Shown in pieces: positions 1-7,957 of a stretch of DNA of 64,000 bases. Position 1 is the first letter of the stretch. Every line of letters starts with the position of its first letter. The notes below the pieces were generated by a model that did not search any database, was not told the origin of the DNA, and worked only from the letters and a program-made list of their open reading frames with translations. Source of the stretch: Lentisalinibacter sp964427415 (GTDB taxonomy: Bacteria > Pseudomonadota > Gammaproteobacteria > Steroidobacterales > Woeseiaceae); NCBI GenBank assembly GCA_964427415.1, contig CAYRUH010000010.1, positions 1-64,000 of the forward strand, read 5' to 3'. The position numbers and the translations under genes are program-made.

Positions 1-128
1 ACGTGGAGCGCCAGGCCATCGTGGAGGCGCTGGAGAAGACCCGCTACAACAAGACAGCGGCGGCGAAACTGCTCGGGCTGACATTCCGCCAGCTCAGGTA
101 TCGGATCAAGAAGCTGAATATCGAGTAA
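1..128 (+). CDS. pilR: C-terminal end of a PilR-type sigma-54 response regulator (partial)
   Basis: The reading frame from base 3 to the TAA at 126-128 encodes the last 41 residues of a Fis-type helix-turn-helix (key run KTAAAKLLGLTFRQLRYRIKKL), the DNA-binding end of NtrC-family activators. The rest lies outside the window. The ending and the position just upstream of a sigma-54 promoter and pilA match PilR, the PilS partner that activates pilin transcription. The family is clear; the assignment to PilR rests on context. Confidence 0.8.
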   Translation, partial: VERQAIVEALEKTRYNKTAAAKLLGLTFRQLRYRIKKLNIE

Positions 129-213
129 TCGGGGCATTTTCCGACCCCGCTGCCGTCACACGGTGTCGCTAGACTCGGCCCCTCGGCAGGAAGCGGGAAA
201 AGTGACAATCCGA

Positions 214-232
214 GGTGACGAGAATTGTCACC
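214..232. promoter_or_regulatory. Candidate activator site upstream of pilA
   Basis: A perfect inverted repeat GGTGAC-N7-GTCACC lies about 150 bases before the predicted transcription start of pilA, the usual distance for an enhancer site bound by an NtrC-family activator. More TGACA-type words follow to position 240. That PilR binds here is inference. Confidence 0.4.
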
Positions 233-348
233 TTTTGACACCCGTCGCAGGCTGGCGACAATCAAGGCCGCTCCAATTTAATAGAACAAGCGGCCTGCTA
301 AACACTAACTCCCTTAAAATCAATAGCTTAGTGGGAGATGCCATCGGT

Positions 349-364
349 TGGCACGACACTTGCT
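349..364 (+). promoter_or_regulatory. Sigma-54 promoter of pilA
   Basis: The sequence TGGCACGACACTTGCT matches the -24/-12 consensus: GG at 350-351 and GC at 362-363, separated by exactly ten bases. The start of transcription should be near 375, about 58 bases before the pilA start codon. Regulation by RpoN and PilR is known for pilA in related bacteria, and rpoN is itself at 48732-50135. Confidence 0.9.
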
Positions 365-432
365 TCCTGTCGCACAGGCGGCGACGCCATTTACGGAAAC
401 ATTCTGGCAACCCCCAAAGGGAGACATTGGAA

Positions 433-924
433 ATGAAGAAAGTGCAGCAGGGTTTCACCCTTATCGAACTGATGATCGTGGTCGCGATCATCGGCATCCT
501 GGCCGCGATCGCTATCCCGGCCTATCAGGACTACACCATCCGCTCGCAGGTCTCGGAAGGCCTGAACCTTTCGTCTGCGGCAAAAGCAGCGATTGCGGAG
601 TCGTTCTTGAACACGGGTGTTGCTCCTGCAACCCGAACGGTCGCGGGAATGTCCGCGAATGCGCCGGACACCCAAGGTAAGTATGTTGATCAGGTGAACG
701 TTCTTAATGGCGAGATCATTATTCGGTACGGAAACGATGCGAACGCCGCTATCGCCAACCAGACGCTTTCCATTACGCCTCACGTTAGTGCGGACGATAG
801 CATCACTTGGGTTTGCGGTCTCGCAGCTGCACCGGCTGGTGCGGTAGGCCCCATGCCTGGCAACCCAGAAACGGCGGCGACCACGGTTGATTCGAAGTAT
901 CTGCCCTCTTCTTGCCGTCCTTAA
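433..924 (+). CDS. pilA: Type IV major pilin PilA
   Basis: Encodes a 163-residue prepilin. The leader is six residues plus Gly7; PilD should cut between Gly7 and Phe8, leaving mature Phe1 and the conserved Glu5 in FTLIELMIVVAIIGILA, the hydrophobic helix that packs the pilus core. Cys128 and Cys161 can form the C-terminal disulfide loop typical of type IVa pilins. The in-frame ORF extends upstream to 163, but the sigma-54 promoter, the ribosome binding site at 415-423 and the leader fix the ATG at 433. Base composition is lower in GC than pilB-pilD, which is common for pilin genes. Confidence 0.95.
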   Translation: MKKVQQGFTLIELMIVVAIIGILAAIAIPAYQDYTIRSQVSEGLNLSSAAKAAIAESFLNTGVAPATRTVAGMSANAPDTQGKYVDQVNVLNGEIIIRYGNDANAAIANQTLSITPHVSADDSITWVCGLAAAPAGAVGPMPGNPETAATTVDSKYLPSSCRP

Positions 925-943
925 GGATTGCGGTAATTTTGGC

Positions 944-976
944 AAAGGGCCCCGCATTGGGGCCCTTTTCATTTTT
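944..976 (+). terminator. Rho-independent terminator after pilA
   Basis: A perfect ten-base stem AAAGGGCCCC / GGGGCCCTTT (944-953 and 959-968) with a five-base loop is followed by TTTTC and then ATTTTT. It should end most transcripts from the pilA promoter before the second pilin gene. Confidence 0.9.
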
Positions 977-1033
977 CCTCGCTGCAATCAAACATAATTG
1001 CTTGACATGAGTAGTGCCCTGTAGGGTTAAGCG

Positions 1034-1537
1034 ATGAGCAAAGAAAAGCAAGCGGGATTCACACTCGTTGAACTAATGATCGTAGTGGCGATCATTGGCA
1101 TTCTCGCAGCAATCGCCGTGTCCTCATATCAGACATACACAATACGGGCACAAGTATCAGACGGGCTTAATATAGCGACTAATGCTAAGGCCCCAATTGT
1201 CGATGCATTCGTTAACGACGGAACCCCTCCGACAAATCGACTTGCCGCGGGCATGTCAGCAAATGCTACGGATACCGCTAGCAACTATGTCACCGCGGTT
1301 GAAGTCCAAGACGGCACCGTCGAAGTGCGATACGGCAACCGTGCGAATGCGGCCATTGCCGGTACTTCGCTGTTCCTAGTTCCTTACGAAACGAATAATC
1401 TCGGTGTTGTCTGGGTATGTGGCAATGCTGCACCTCCAGCGGGAACCGCGCCAATGGGAACACAAAGCGGTGGCAGCACCGCGTTTCTGGGTGTCACGAC
1501 TGTCCCTGAACGTTACCTGCCCTCCAGCTGCCGCTGA
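1034..1537 (+). CDS. Second type IV pilin (PilA paralogue)
   Basis: Encodes 167 residues. A short leader ending in Gly8 precedes FTLVELMIVVAIIGILAAIA with Glu at mature position 5, so it is a PilD substrate. Two Cys near the C-terminus (WVCG and SSCR) give the same disulfide-loop layout as PilA. The two proteins are alike in the N-terminal helix and share scattered blocks further on (QVS.GLN, GMSANA.DT, YGN.ANAAIA), so this is a tandem paralogue. A ribosome-binding AGGG lies at 1023-1026. The gene sits behind the pilA terminator and I see no convincing promoter of its own; TTGCTT-N18-TAGGGT (998-1027) is weak. It is visibly AT-richer than its neighbours. It may be a minor, alternative or silent pilin. 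Confidence 0.88.
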   Translation: MSKEKQAGFTLVELMIVVAIIGILAAIAVSSYQTYTIRAQVSDGLNIATNAKAPIVDAFVNDGTPPTNRLAAGMSANATDTASNYVTAVEVQDGTVEVRYGNRANAAIAGTSLFLVPYETNNLGVVWVCGNAAPPAGTAPMGTQSGGSTAFLGVTTVPERYLPSSCR

Positions 1538-1557
1538 CGGACTACCGCCATCCCTAG

Positions 1558-1573
1558 CGGCCTGTCGGACTGA
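1558..1573. repeat. Left terminal inverted repeat of the insertion sequence
   Basis: CGGCCTGTCGGACTGA. It pairs with the right end, read on the other strand as CAGCCTGTCGGACTTA, with mismatches only at positions 2 and 15. Confidence 0.85.
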
Positions 1574-1665
1574 GCTCTCCGCTTCGAAGGCGAAGAATGG
1601 TTTTGGCGATCGTACTCATGACAATCTCGACGAGAATATTCGGGCCGAACGAACTGCCCGGCGTT

Positions 1666-2991
1666 TCATTGGGGCAGCAGCGCGAACATCCGCTTGATGT
1701 TCCAGCTCATGGCCACCAGATTCCATTCGCCCTTGGCTTTTTCCAGCCCGCGCATCGAGAATTGCCGGAATCCCATCACCGATTTGATGATGCCGAAGAC
1801 GGGCTCCGGAGTATGCTTGCGCAGCGCGTACAGCCTTTTGCCTTCGGCGGTTCGCAACCGGTGAGCCATCTTCTGCAGAGGCGACGGCTTGAAGCGCTGT
1901 CGCCAGCTCTTGTGATGGCGTTCGCGTCCGAGCGCGATCAACGGCTTGATCCCGACCGCCGCGCAGTGCTCGACGTTCGCCTCGCTCAGGTAACCACTGT
2001 CAGCGAGCAGGTCCTCAACACTGCCCAGTTCCTCAGGCAGCCCCTTTATCCGATCGACCAGGGGTACCAGCTGTCGCTTGTCATTGGCCGCCTGGGTCAG
2101 GTCGTGGGCAATGATGAGCAGACTGTCCGCAGCCACCGCGGCCTGGGCGTTGTAGCACTGATCGAAGCCGCCGCCTGTCACCGGCATGATCCGCGACTCC
2201 TCATCGGTCAGGTTGATCTGTTCCTTGTCCTCAACCTTGCCCCTGGGCGGCTGGGGCGGGCGGCCCCGGGACTTCTTGCCCGTTGTCCGCTCGCGCTCGG
2301 CTCGCGCCTCGAGCTTGGCTTCATACTCAGCCTGCTCGCGCTCTCTGGCCCGCGCCTCGATCTTCTCCTTCGCCTCGGCGATGGCCGCCAGCCGCGCCTC
2401 GCGCCGCTCCAGCTCCTCGGGGATCGACATCCCGTCGGCCACATCCGCCGCATCCGCCTGCTCGGCCAGGCGCAGGAGTTCTTTGACTTCGCGCTTGAGC
2501 TGCTTCTCGAGCTTTTTCGCCTGACCATAGGACAGCGCGCTGTGCCGGCTCGCATTGGCGTGCACCTTCGTGCCGTCCAGCGCCACTGTACCGAGCTTGA
2601 GCATCCCCATCGTGCGGGCAAGCTTCAGTACCTCCACGAACAAGGCCTCGATCTCGGGCAGAAAGCGCTTGCGGAACGTGGCAATCGTATCGTGGTCCGG
2701 ATGCTCATTACCGGCAATGAAGCGGAATGCCACCGAGTCGTAGGTCGCCCGCTCGATGGCACGGCTCGACAACACCTTCGTTGCGTAGCTGTAGATGAGA
2801 AGCCCCAGCAGCATCGCCGGGTGATAGGACGCCGAGCCCGAGCCGCGGTAGGCGTTCACCATCGCCGAGAGATCCAGCTGATCGACCACTTCCACCACAA
2901 AGCGGGCCAGGTGGCGTTGCGGCAACCACTCGTCCACCGACGGCGGCAGCAGAAAGTCCGTGTCCCGATTAATCGGTCGAAAGTTACTCAT
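1666..2991 (-). CDS. IS1182-family transposase
   Basis: Encodes 441 residues. The N-terminus (PSVDEWLPQRHLARFVVE) is the DUF772-type start typical of IS1182 and related transposases. The likely DDE catalytic acids are the Asp in VALDGTKVHANAS, the Asp in LLADSGYLSE, and the Glu in the EPVFGIIKSVMGFR block near the C-terminus. A charged, Glu/Arg/Ala-rich coiled-coil-like insert (about residues 155-240) separates the first two. No frameshift or internal stop is present. It fills most of the element, with 107 bp on the left and 70 bp on the right to the inverted repeats. Confidence 0.93.
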   Translation of the reverse strand: MSNFRPINRDTDFLLPPSVDEWLPQRHLARFVVEVVDQLDLSAMVNAYRGSGSASYHPAMLLGLLIYSYATKVLSSRAIERATYDSVAFRFIAGNEHPDHDTIATFRKRFLPEIEALFVEVLKLARTMGMLKLGTVALDGTKVHANASRHSALSYGQAKKLEKQLKREVKELLRLAEQADAADVADGMSIPEELERREARLAAIAEAKEKIEARAREREQAEYEAKLEARAERERTTGKKSRGRPPQPPRGKVEDKEQINLTDEESRIMPVTGGGFDQCYNAQAAVAADSLLIIAHDLTQAANDKRQLVPLVDRIKGLPEELGSVEDLLADSGYLSEANVEHCAAVGIKPLIALGRERHHKSWRQRFKPSPLQKMAHRLRTAEGKRLYALRKHTPEPVFGIIKSVMGFRQFSMRGLEKAKGEWNLVAMSWNIKRMFALLPQ

Positions 2992-3045
2992 CGCTGTTCG
3001 TCATCCTGCGGAGGTTCGACATGATTATCGCTCATTCAACGACGT

Positions 3046-3061
3046 TAAGTCCGACAGGCTG
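3046..3061. repeat. Right terminal inverted repeat of the insertion sequence
   Basis: Partner of the repeat at 1558-1573. The adjoining CTAG at 3062-3065 copies the one at 1554-1557. Confidence 0.85.
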
Positions 3062-3197
3062 CTAGGGCGGCCCGATATTAGATTATTTCGCTCAAGCTTC
3101 TGTTTATCGGCTAGATTGCATGCGACTGCAGAATTTCACAGAACCTGTTCCTTATTTGTGACGACGCGCACAAAACCAAGTTGATCACCCCCGGCAG

Positions 3198-4979
3198 ATG
3201 GGTGAGACTATGGTGCTCCGGGTCGAGCGTATTCAGGGAGCATCCGCGCAGCCCATGGCCGTAACCGCCTCACAGACGACTCTGTCCGGCCTGCCGCGCA
3301 GGCTGGTCCAGGATGGTATTGTCTCCGAGGACGTGGTCAGCCAGGCCTCCGAGGACGCCCGCAACGCCAGGGTCTCCCTGGTCGCCCATCTGGTCACCTC
3401 CAAGCTGGCGGATTCCCGCGCCATCGCCATCGCCGCCGCCCACGAATTCGGCGTTCCCCTGCTGGACCTGGACGCCATCGAGGTGGACCTGGATACGGTC
3501 CGCTCCGTCGACCAGAAGCTCCTGAACAAGCACCGGGTGATACCGCTGATCCTGCGCGGCAAGCGCCTGTTCCTCGGCGTCGCAGATCCCACCGACCTGC
3601 AGGCCATCGACGAGATCAAGTTCCAGACCGGGCTGCGGGTCGACCCCGTTGTCGTCGAGCAGGACAAGCTCGAGGAGCGGGTGGCCAAGGCGCTGGAAGC
3701 CGTCGATACGAGCATGACCGCCTTCGACGACGAAGACTTCGACGACCTGGACAATCTCGAGGTCTCCAGCGGTGTCGAGGACGAACAGGATGCCGTCAGC
3801 CGGGACGAGATCGAAGACGCGCCGGTCGTGCGCTTCGTCAACAAGGTGTTGCTGGACGCGATCAAGCGCGGCGCCTCGGACATCCACTTCGAGCCCTATG
3901 AGAAGCACTTCCGGGTGCGTACCCGCCAGGACGGCGTGCTGAAGGAGATAGCGCAGCCGCCCGCGGGCCTGGCCGGCAAGGTCTGCGCGCGGCTGAAGGT
4001 CATGTCCCGGCTGGACATCGCGGAACGCCGCGTGCCCCAGGACGGCCGCATGAAGATGAGGCTGTCGAAGAACCGGGCGATAGACTTCCGCGTGAACACC
4101 TGCCCGACCCTGTTCGGCGAGAAAATCGTCCTGCGTATCCTCGACCCGGCCAGCGCCAAGCTGGGTATCGACGCACTCGGTTACGAGCAGCAGCAGAAAG
4201 CGCTCTACCTCAAGCACCTGAACAAGCCCTACGGCATGATCCTGGTGACGGGCCCCACCGGCAGCGGTAAGACGGTCTCGCTGTACACAGGCCTCAACAT
4301 CCTCAACACCGAGGACCGGAACATCTCCACCGCAGAGGATCCGGCGGAGATCAATCTGCCCGGCATCAATCAGGTCAACGTCAACCCGAAGGTGGGCCTG
4401 ACCTTTGCCTCCGCGTTGAAGGCGTTCCTCCGCCAGGATCCGGATGTCATCATGGTCGGCGAGATCCGCGATCTCGAGACCGCGGAGATTGCCATCAAGG
4501 CAGCCCAGACCGGTCACCTGGTGCTCTCCACCCTGCACACCAACGACGCGCCGAAGACGCTGACCCGGATGGTGGACATGGGCGTAAAGCCCTATGCCAT
4601 CGCCTCCTCGGTCAGCCTGATCATCGCCCAGCGCCTTGCCCGCCGCCTGTGCGACAACTGCAAGGAGCAGAAGGACATCCCGGATGCCGCGCTACTGAAA
4701 GAAGGCTTTACCGAGGAAGAGGTGGCAAAAGGCATCACGATCTTCGGCCCGGTGGGCTGCAATCTGTGTACGGACGGCTACAAGGGCCGCCTCGGTATCT
4801 TCCAGGTCATGGAGGTCACCGAGACCATCGGCCGCATTATCATGGACGAAGGCAACGCCATGATGATCGCCGAGCAGGCCGCAAAGGAAGGCGTCTGGGA
4901 CCTGCGCCGCGCCGGCCTGCAGAAGGTCATCAACGGCCTGACGGGCCTGGAAGAGATCAACCGGGTGACGGTCGAGTGA
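3198..4979 (+). CDS. pilB: Type IV pilus assembly ATPase PilB
   Basis: Hexameric cytoplasmic motor that drives pilus extension through PilC. The protein has 593 residues: an N-terminal MshEN/T2SSE_N region (about 30-180), an acidic linker, then the secretion ATPase core with Walker A GPTGSGKT at 352-359, Walker B around 412-424 (DPDVIMVGEIRD), and a tetracysteine zinc site at Cys485, Cys488, Cys521 and Cys524, a PilB/GspE mark not found in PilT. Three ATGs compete (3198, 3210, 3255). None has a strong ribosome binding site; GGGTGAG just ahead of 3210 makes that start possible. The insertion sequence ends about 136 bases upstream, so promoter supply to pilB may have been altered. Confidence 0.95.
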   Translation: MGETMVLRVERIQGASAQPMAVTASQTTLSGLPRRLVQDGIVSEDVVSQASEDARNARVSLVAHLVTSKLADSRAIAIAAAHEFGVPLLDLDAIEVDLDTVRSVDQKLLNKHRVIPLILRGKRLFLGVADPTDLQAIDEIKFQTGLRVDPVVVEQDKLEERVAKALEAVDTSMTAFDDEDFDDLDNLEVSSGVEDEQDAVSRDEIEDAPVVRFVNKVLLDAIKRGASDIHFEPYEKHFRVRTRQDGVLKEIAQPPAGLAGKVCARLKVMSRLDIAERRVPQDGRMKMRLSKNRAIDFRVNTCPTLFGEKIVLRILDPASAKLGIDALGYEQQQKALYLKHLNKPYGMILVTGPTGSGKTVSLYTGLNILNTEDRNISTAEDPAEINLPGINQVNVNPKVGLTFASALKAFLRQDPDVIMVGEIRDLETAEIAIKAAQTGHLVLSTLHTNDAPKTLTRMVDMGVKPYAIASSVSLIIAQRLARRLCDNCKEQKDIPDAALLKEGFTEEEVAKGITIFGPVGCNLCTDGYKGRLGIFQVMEVTETIGRIIMDEGNAMMIAEQAAKEGVWDLRRAGLQKVINGLTGLEEINRVTVE

Positions 4980-5026
4980 CCAGCTCGGCCGCAACGTGAA
5001 CACGAAAACAGTCTGGATACGGAATC

Positions 5027-6241
5027 ATGGCTGAAGCAGCACTCAAGACGACCCCGTTCAACTGGGAAGGCACGGACCGCCGCGGCAACAAGATCAAGGG
5101 CAAGACCCTGGCCGCCAGCGAGGCAGCGGTGCGGGCGGAACTCCGACGCCAGGGCGTGGTACCGAGCCGCATCCGCAAGCAGCAGAAGCTGTTCAGCACC
5201 GGCTCGAAGATCGAGACGGCGGACATTGCGATCTTCAGCCGCCAGCTGGCCACCATGCTGGCAGCCGGCATCCCGCTGGTGCAGGCGTTCGAGATCGTGG
5301 GCAACGGCCACGAGAACGAGGCCATGCAGAAGCTGATCCTGGCCGTCAAGGCCGACGTGGAGGGTGGCGCCTCCCTGCACGAGGCGCTGGCCAAGCACCC
5401 GCTCTACTTTGACGACCTGTTTGTCAACCTGGTGGAGGCCGGCGAGCAGGCGGGTGCGCTGGAGACCCTGCTGGACAAGATCGCCACTTACAAAGAGAAG
5501 ACGGAGGCAATCAAGAAGAAGATCAAGAAGGCCCTGTTCTATCCGGCGGCCGTGGTCGCGGTCGCGATCATCGTGACGGTGATCCTGCTGATCTTCGTCA
5601 TCCCGGCCTTCGAGGACCTGTTCAAGGGTTTCGGCGCGGACCTGCCCGGCTTCACCCGTATGGTGGTCGACCTCTCGATTTTCGTGCGTACCCAGGGCTG
5701 GCTGCTGCTGATCGGTATCATCGCCGCCGTCGCCGCTTTCCTTTATTTCAAGAAGCGGTCCCGCGCCATGCGCCACTTCCTCGACCGTTTGAGTCTGAAG
5801 CTCCCGATTGTCGGGCCGATCCTGGAGAAGTCCGCCATCGCCCGCTACGCCCGTACGCTGTCCACGATGTTCAGTGCCGGCGTGCCGCTGGTGGAGGCAC
5901 TGGAATCCGTATCAGGCGCCTGCGGCAACATTGTCTACGAGGAAGGCGTGATGCGCATGCGCGACGAGGTGGCCACCGGCCAGCGCCTGCAGCAGTCGAT
6001 GGAGAACACGGATCTGTTCCCGAACATGGTGATCCAGATGATCGCCGTGGGTGAGGAATCCGGCCAGCTCGACACCATGTCGGCCAAGGTCGCGGACTTC
6101 TACGAGGAAGATGTGGATGCCGCCGTGGACAGCATGAGCAGCCTGCTCGAGCCGCTGATCATGGCCATCCTGGGCGTGCTGGTCGGCGGTCTCGTCGTTG
6201 CCATGTACCTGCCGATCTTCAAGATGGGTGCGGTGGTCTGA
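5027..6241 (+). CDS. pilC: Type IV pilus inner-membrane platform protein PilC
   Basis: Encodes 404 residues with two GspF/T2SSF domains (about 65-190 and 270-395). Hydrophobic segments at about 170-195 and 220-240 and near the C-terminus (LIMAILGVLVGGLVVAMYLPIF) are the usual three membrane spans. PilC couples the PilB and PilT motors to pilin assembly. It follows pilB by 47 bases and precedes pilD, the standard pilBCD order. Confidence 0.96.
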   Translation: MAEAALKTTPFNWEGTDRRGNKIKGKTLAASEAAVRAELRRQGVVPSRIRKQQKLFSTGSKIETADIAIFSRQLATMLAAGIPLVQAFEIVGNGHENEAMQKLILAVKADVEGGASLHEALAKHPLYFDDLFVNLVEAGEQAGALETLLDKIATYKEKTEAIKKKIKKALFYPAAVVAVAIIVTVILLIFVIPAFEDLFKGFGADLPGFTRMVVDLSIFVRTQGWLLLIGIIAAVAAFLYFKKRSRAMRHFLDRLSLKLPIVGPILEKSAIARYARTLSTMFSAGVPLVEALESVSGACGNIVYEEGVMRMRDEVATGQRLQQSMENTDLFPNMVIQMIAVGEESGQLDTMSAKVADFYEEDVDAAVDSMSSLLEPLIMAILGVLVGGLVVAMYLPIFKMGAVV

Positions 6242-6303
6242 CCGCGCCGGGTCGCCGCACTGCCGCGCACTGACTCGCCGACCGGGCCCGCCGGAGGAAC
6301 CCG

Positions 6304-7191
6304 ATGAGCCTGGTGGAACTCCTGAGCAGCATGCCGGCGGTGTGGCTGACCGCGGTCGGCCTGTTGAGCCTGCTGATCGGCAGCTTCCTGAACGTGGTCA
6401 TCCTTCGCCTGCCGGTGATGATGGAACGCGAGTGGCGCGCCCAGGCCGCCGCGGTGGAAGGCCGGGAGGAAGAACCCGCCGAGCCGTTCAACCTGGTGGT
6501 GCCCCGCTCCCGCTGTCCGCAGTGCGGTGCCGCGGTCCGCGCCTGGCAGAACATCCCCATCCTGAGTTACGTCCTGCTGCGCGGCCGCTGCGCGCAGTGC
6601 GCCACGCCGATCGGCCTGCGCTACCCCGTCGTCGAGGGCTTCACCGCACTGACCTCGGTGCTGGTGGCCTGGCGCTTCGGCGTCACGCCGGAAGCCGTCG
6701 CGGCGCTGGTGTTCACCTGGACGCTGATCGCGCTCGCGGTGATCGACATCGACCACCAGCTGCTGCCCGACTCGCTGACGCTGCCGCTGCTCTGGCTCGG
6801 TCTGCTGCTGTCGCTGTGGCACGACACGGCCGGCGGCACGGTGCTGTTCCAGACGCCGCGCGAGGCGATCATCGGCGCGGCCGCCGGGTACCTGTCGCTG
6901 TGGTCCGTGTATCACCTGTTCCGCCTCGTGACCGGCAAGGAAGGTATGGGTTACGGCGACTTCAAGTTGCTGGCCGCGCTCGGCGCCTGGCTGGGCTGGC
7001 AGATGCTGCCGCTGATCATCCTGCTCTCCGCCGCCGTCGGCGCGGTGGTGGGCATCGCGCTCATGGTCCTCACCCGACGCGGCCGGGACGTACCGATCCC
7101 GTTCGGCCCCTATCTGGCGGCGGCGGGGTGGATCGCGCTACTGTACGGGCAGGAGATCATCGACACTTACCTGGGTATGTGGCAGGGCTGA
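6304..7191 (+). CDS. pilD: Prepilin peptidase and N-methyltransferase PilD
   Basis: Encodes 295 residues, a polytopic inner-membrane aspartyl protease that cleaves and N-methylates prepilins such as the two encoded upstream. The cytoplasmic zinc domain has two CxxC pairs (Cys71/74 and Cys96/99). The catalytic aspartates lie in IDIDHQLLPD (Asp148/150 region) and in GYGD (Asp219). GGAGG at 6293-6297 precedes the ATG at ideal spacing. Confidence 0.97.
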   Translation: MSLVELLSSMPAVWLTAVGLLSLLIGSFLNVVILRLPVMMEREWRAQAAAVEGREEEPAEPFNLVVPRSRCPQCGAAVRAWQNIPILSYVLLRGRCAQCATPIGLRYPVVEGFTALTSVLVAWRFGVTPEAVAALVFTWTLIALAVIDIDHQLLPDSLTLPLLWLGLLLSLWHDTAGGTVLFQTPREAIIGAAAGYLSLWSVYHLFRLVTGKEGMGYGDFKLLAALGAWLGWQMLPLIILLSAAVGAVVGIALMVLTRRGRDVPIPFGPYLAAAGWIALLYGQEIIDTYLGMWQG

Positions 7192-7213
7192 GTAAACCAG
7201 GGCTGAATACACC

Positions 7214-7855
7214 ATGACCCGACATCCGGCCGCCGACGACATCCTGCGCATAGGACTCACCGGCGGCATCGCCAGCGGCAAGACGGCCGTCTCCGATATG
7301 TTCACCAGACTGGGTGTGCCGGTCATCGACACCGACCGCATCGCCCGGCAAGTGGTAGAACCCGGCTGCCCGGCGCTGGCCGAGATCGTCGAGGAGTTCG
7401 GCGAGGAGGTGCTTGACGCCGACGGCCGCCTGGACCGCCGCGCGCTGCGCGAGCGCGTCTTCGCCGAGGACGGCGCCCGCCAGCGCCTCGAGGCGATCAC
7501 CCATCCGCGCATCCGGGACGAGACGCTGCGGCGTATGCACAACGCCGGCGGCCCTTACCAGGTCATCGTCGTCCCGCTGCTGGTGGAATCGGGTTTCGGC
7601 GCGCTGGTGGACCGGGTACTGGTCGTGGACTGCCCGCCGCAAGTGCAGCGCCAGCGGCTGATGGAGCGGGATGGGGAAACCGCGGAGGCCGCCGAGGCGA
7701 TGATGCGCTCCCAGACCGACCGCGAGACGCGGCTGGATGCGGCCGACGACGTGGTCGACAACGCCGGTACGCTGGATGACGCCCGGCGCCAGGTGGAGCA
7801 CCTGCACAACCGCTACCTGGCGCTCGCCCGGGTGGCCCGGGAAGATGAAGACTGA
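7214..7855 (+). CDS. coaE: Dephospho-CoA kinase
   Basis: Encodes 213 residues. It catalyses the last step of coenzyme A synthesis, phosphorylating the ribose 3'-OH of dephospho-CoA with ATP. The P-loop GGIASGKT is at residues 17-24, followed by the conserved DTDRIARQVVEPG and the LID-region motif HPRIR. The pilD-coaE-zapD order is widely conserved in gammaproteobacteria. The stop codon is followed within a few bases by a GC-rich dyad. Confidence 0.96.
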   Translation: MTRHPAADDILRIGLTGGIASGKTAVSDMFTRLGVPVIDTDRIARQVVEPGCPALAEIVEEFGEEVLDADGRLDRRALRERVFAEDGARQRLEAITHPRIRDETLRRMHNAGGPYQVIVVPLLVESGFGALVDRVLVVDCPPQVQRQRLMERDGETAEAAEAMMRSQTDRETRLDAADDVVDNAGTLDDARRQVEHLHNRYLALARVAREDED

Positions 7856-7857
7856 CC

Positions 7858-7873
7858 GTCGCCGCTTGGCGAC
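7858..7873. repeat. Dyad GTCGCC-N4-GGCGAC behind coaE
   Basis: A perfect six-base inverted repeat with a GCTT spacer. The same arms with the same spacing occur at 32941-32956, and a near copy at 244-259. There is no T-run after it, so it is not a typical terminator. A second perfect dyad, CCTGTC-TT-GACAGG, follows at 7904-7917. Confidence 0.5.
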
Positions 7874-7957
7874 AGTCCGGGCGACGCCCGCGCGCCACAA
7901 GAGCCTGTCTTGACAGGAGATTTGCCCTCGCCGCGTCCGCTGGCGCAGAATAGCCGG

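Larger units (their letters stand above)
129..432 (+). other. pilR-pilA intergenic region
   Basis: 304 bases without a gene. It holds an inverted repeat at 214-232, a second dyad GTCGC-N6-GCGAC at 244-259, several TGACA/TGTCA words between 203 and 240, an AT-rich stretch (about 275-330), the sigma-54 promoter at 349-364, and a ribosome binding site (AAAGGGAGA, about 415-423) ahead of pilA. No small ORF with a convincing start is seen. Confidence 0.7.
1558..3061 (-). mobile_element. IS1182-family insertion sequence
   Basis: A 1504-bp element bounded by 16-bp imperfect inverted repeats (1558-1573 and 3046-3061, 14 of 16 matching) and carrying one transposase gene on the minus strand. The palindrome CTAG flanks both ends (1554-1557 and 3062-3065) and could be a 4-bp target duplication. 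It lies between the second pilin and pilB, away from any coding frame. The transposase is full length, so the element may still be active. Confidence 0.88.

Noticed and set aside
998..1027. Possible sigma-70 promoter TTGCTT-N18-TAGGGT before the second pilin
   Set aside because: Only three of six matches in each hexamer; not strong enough to list as a promoter.
1597..3024. Long plus-strand ORF (475 aa) over the insertion sequence
   Set aside because: It is the antisense of the transposase, with low-complexity composition and no recognisable domain.
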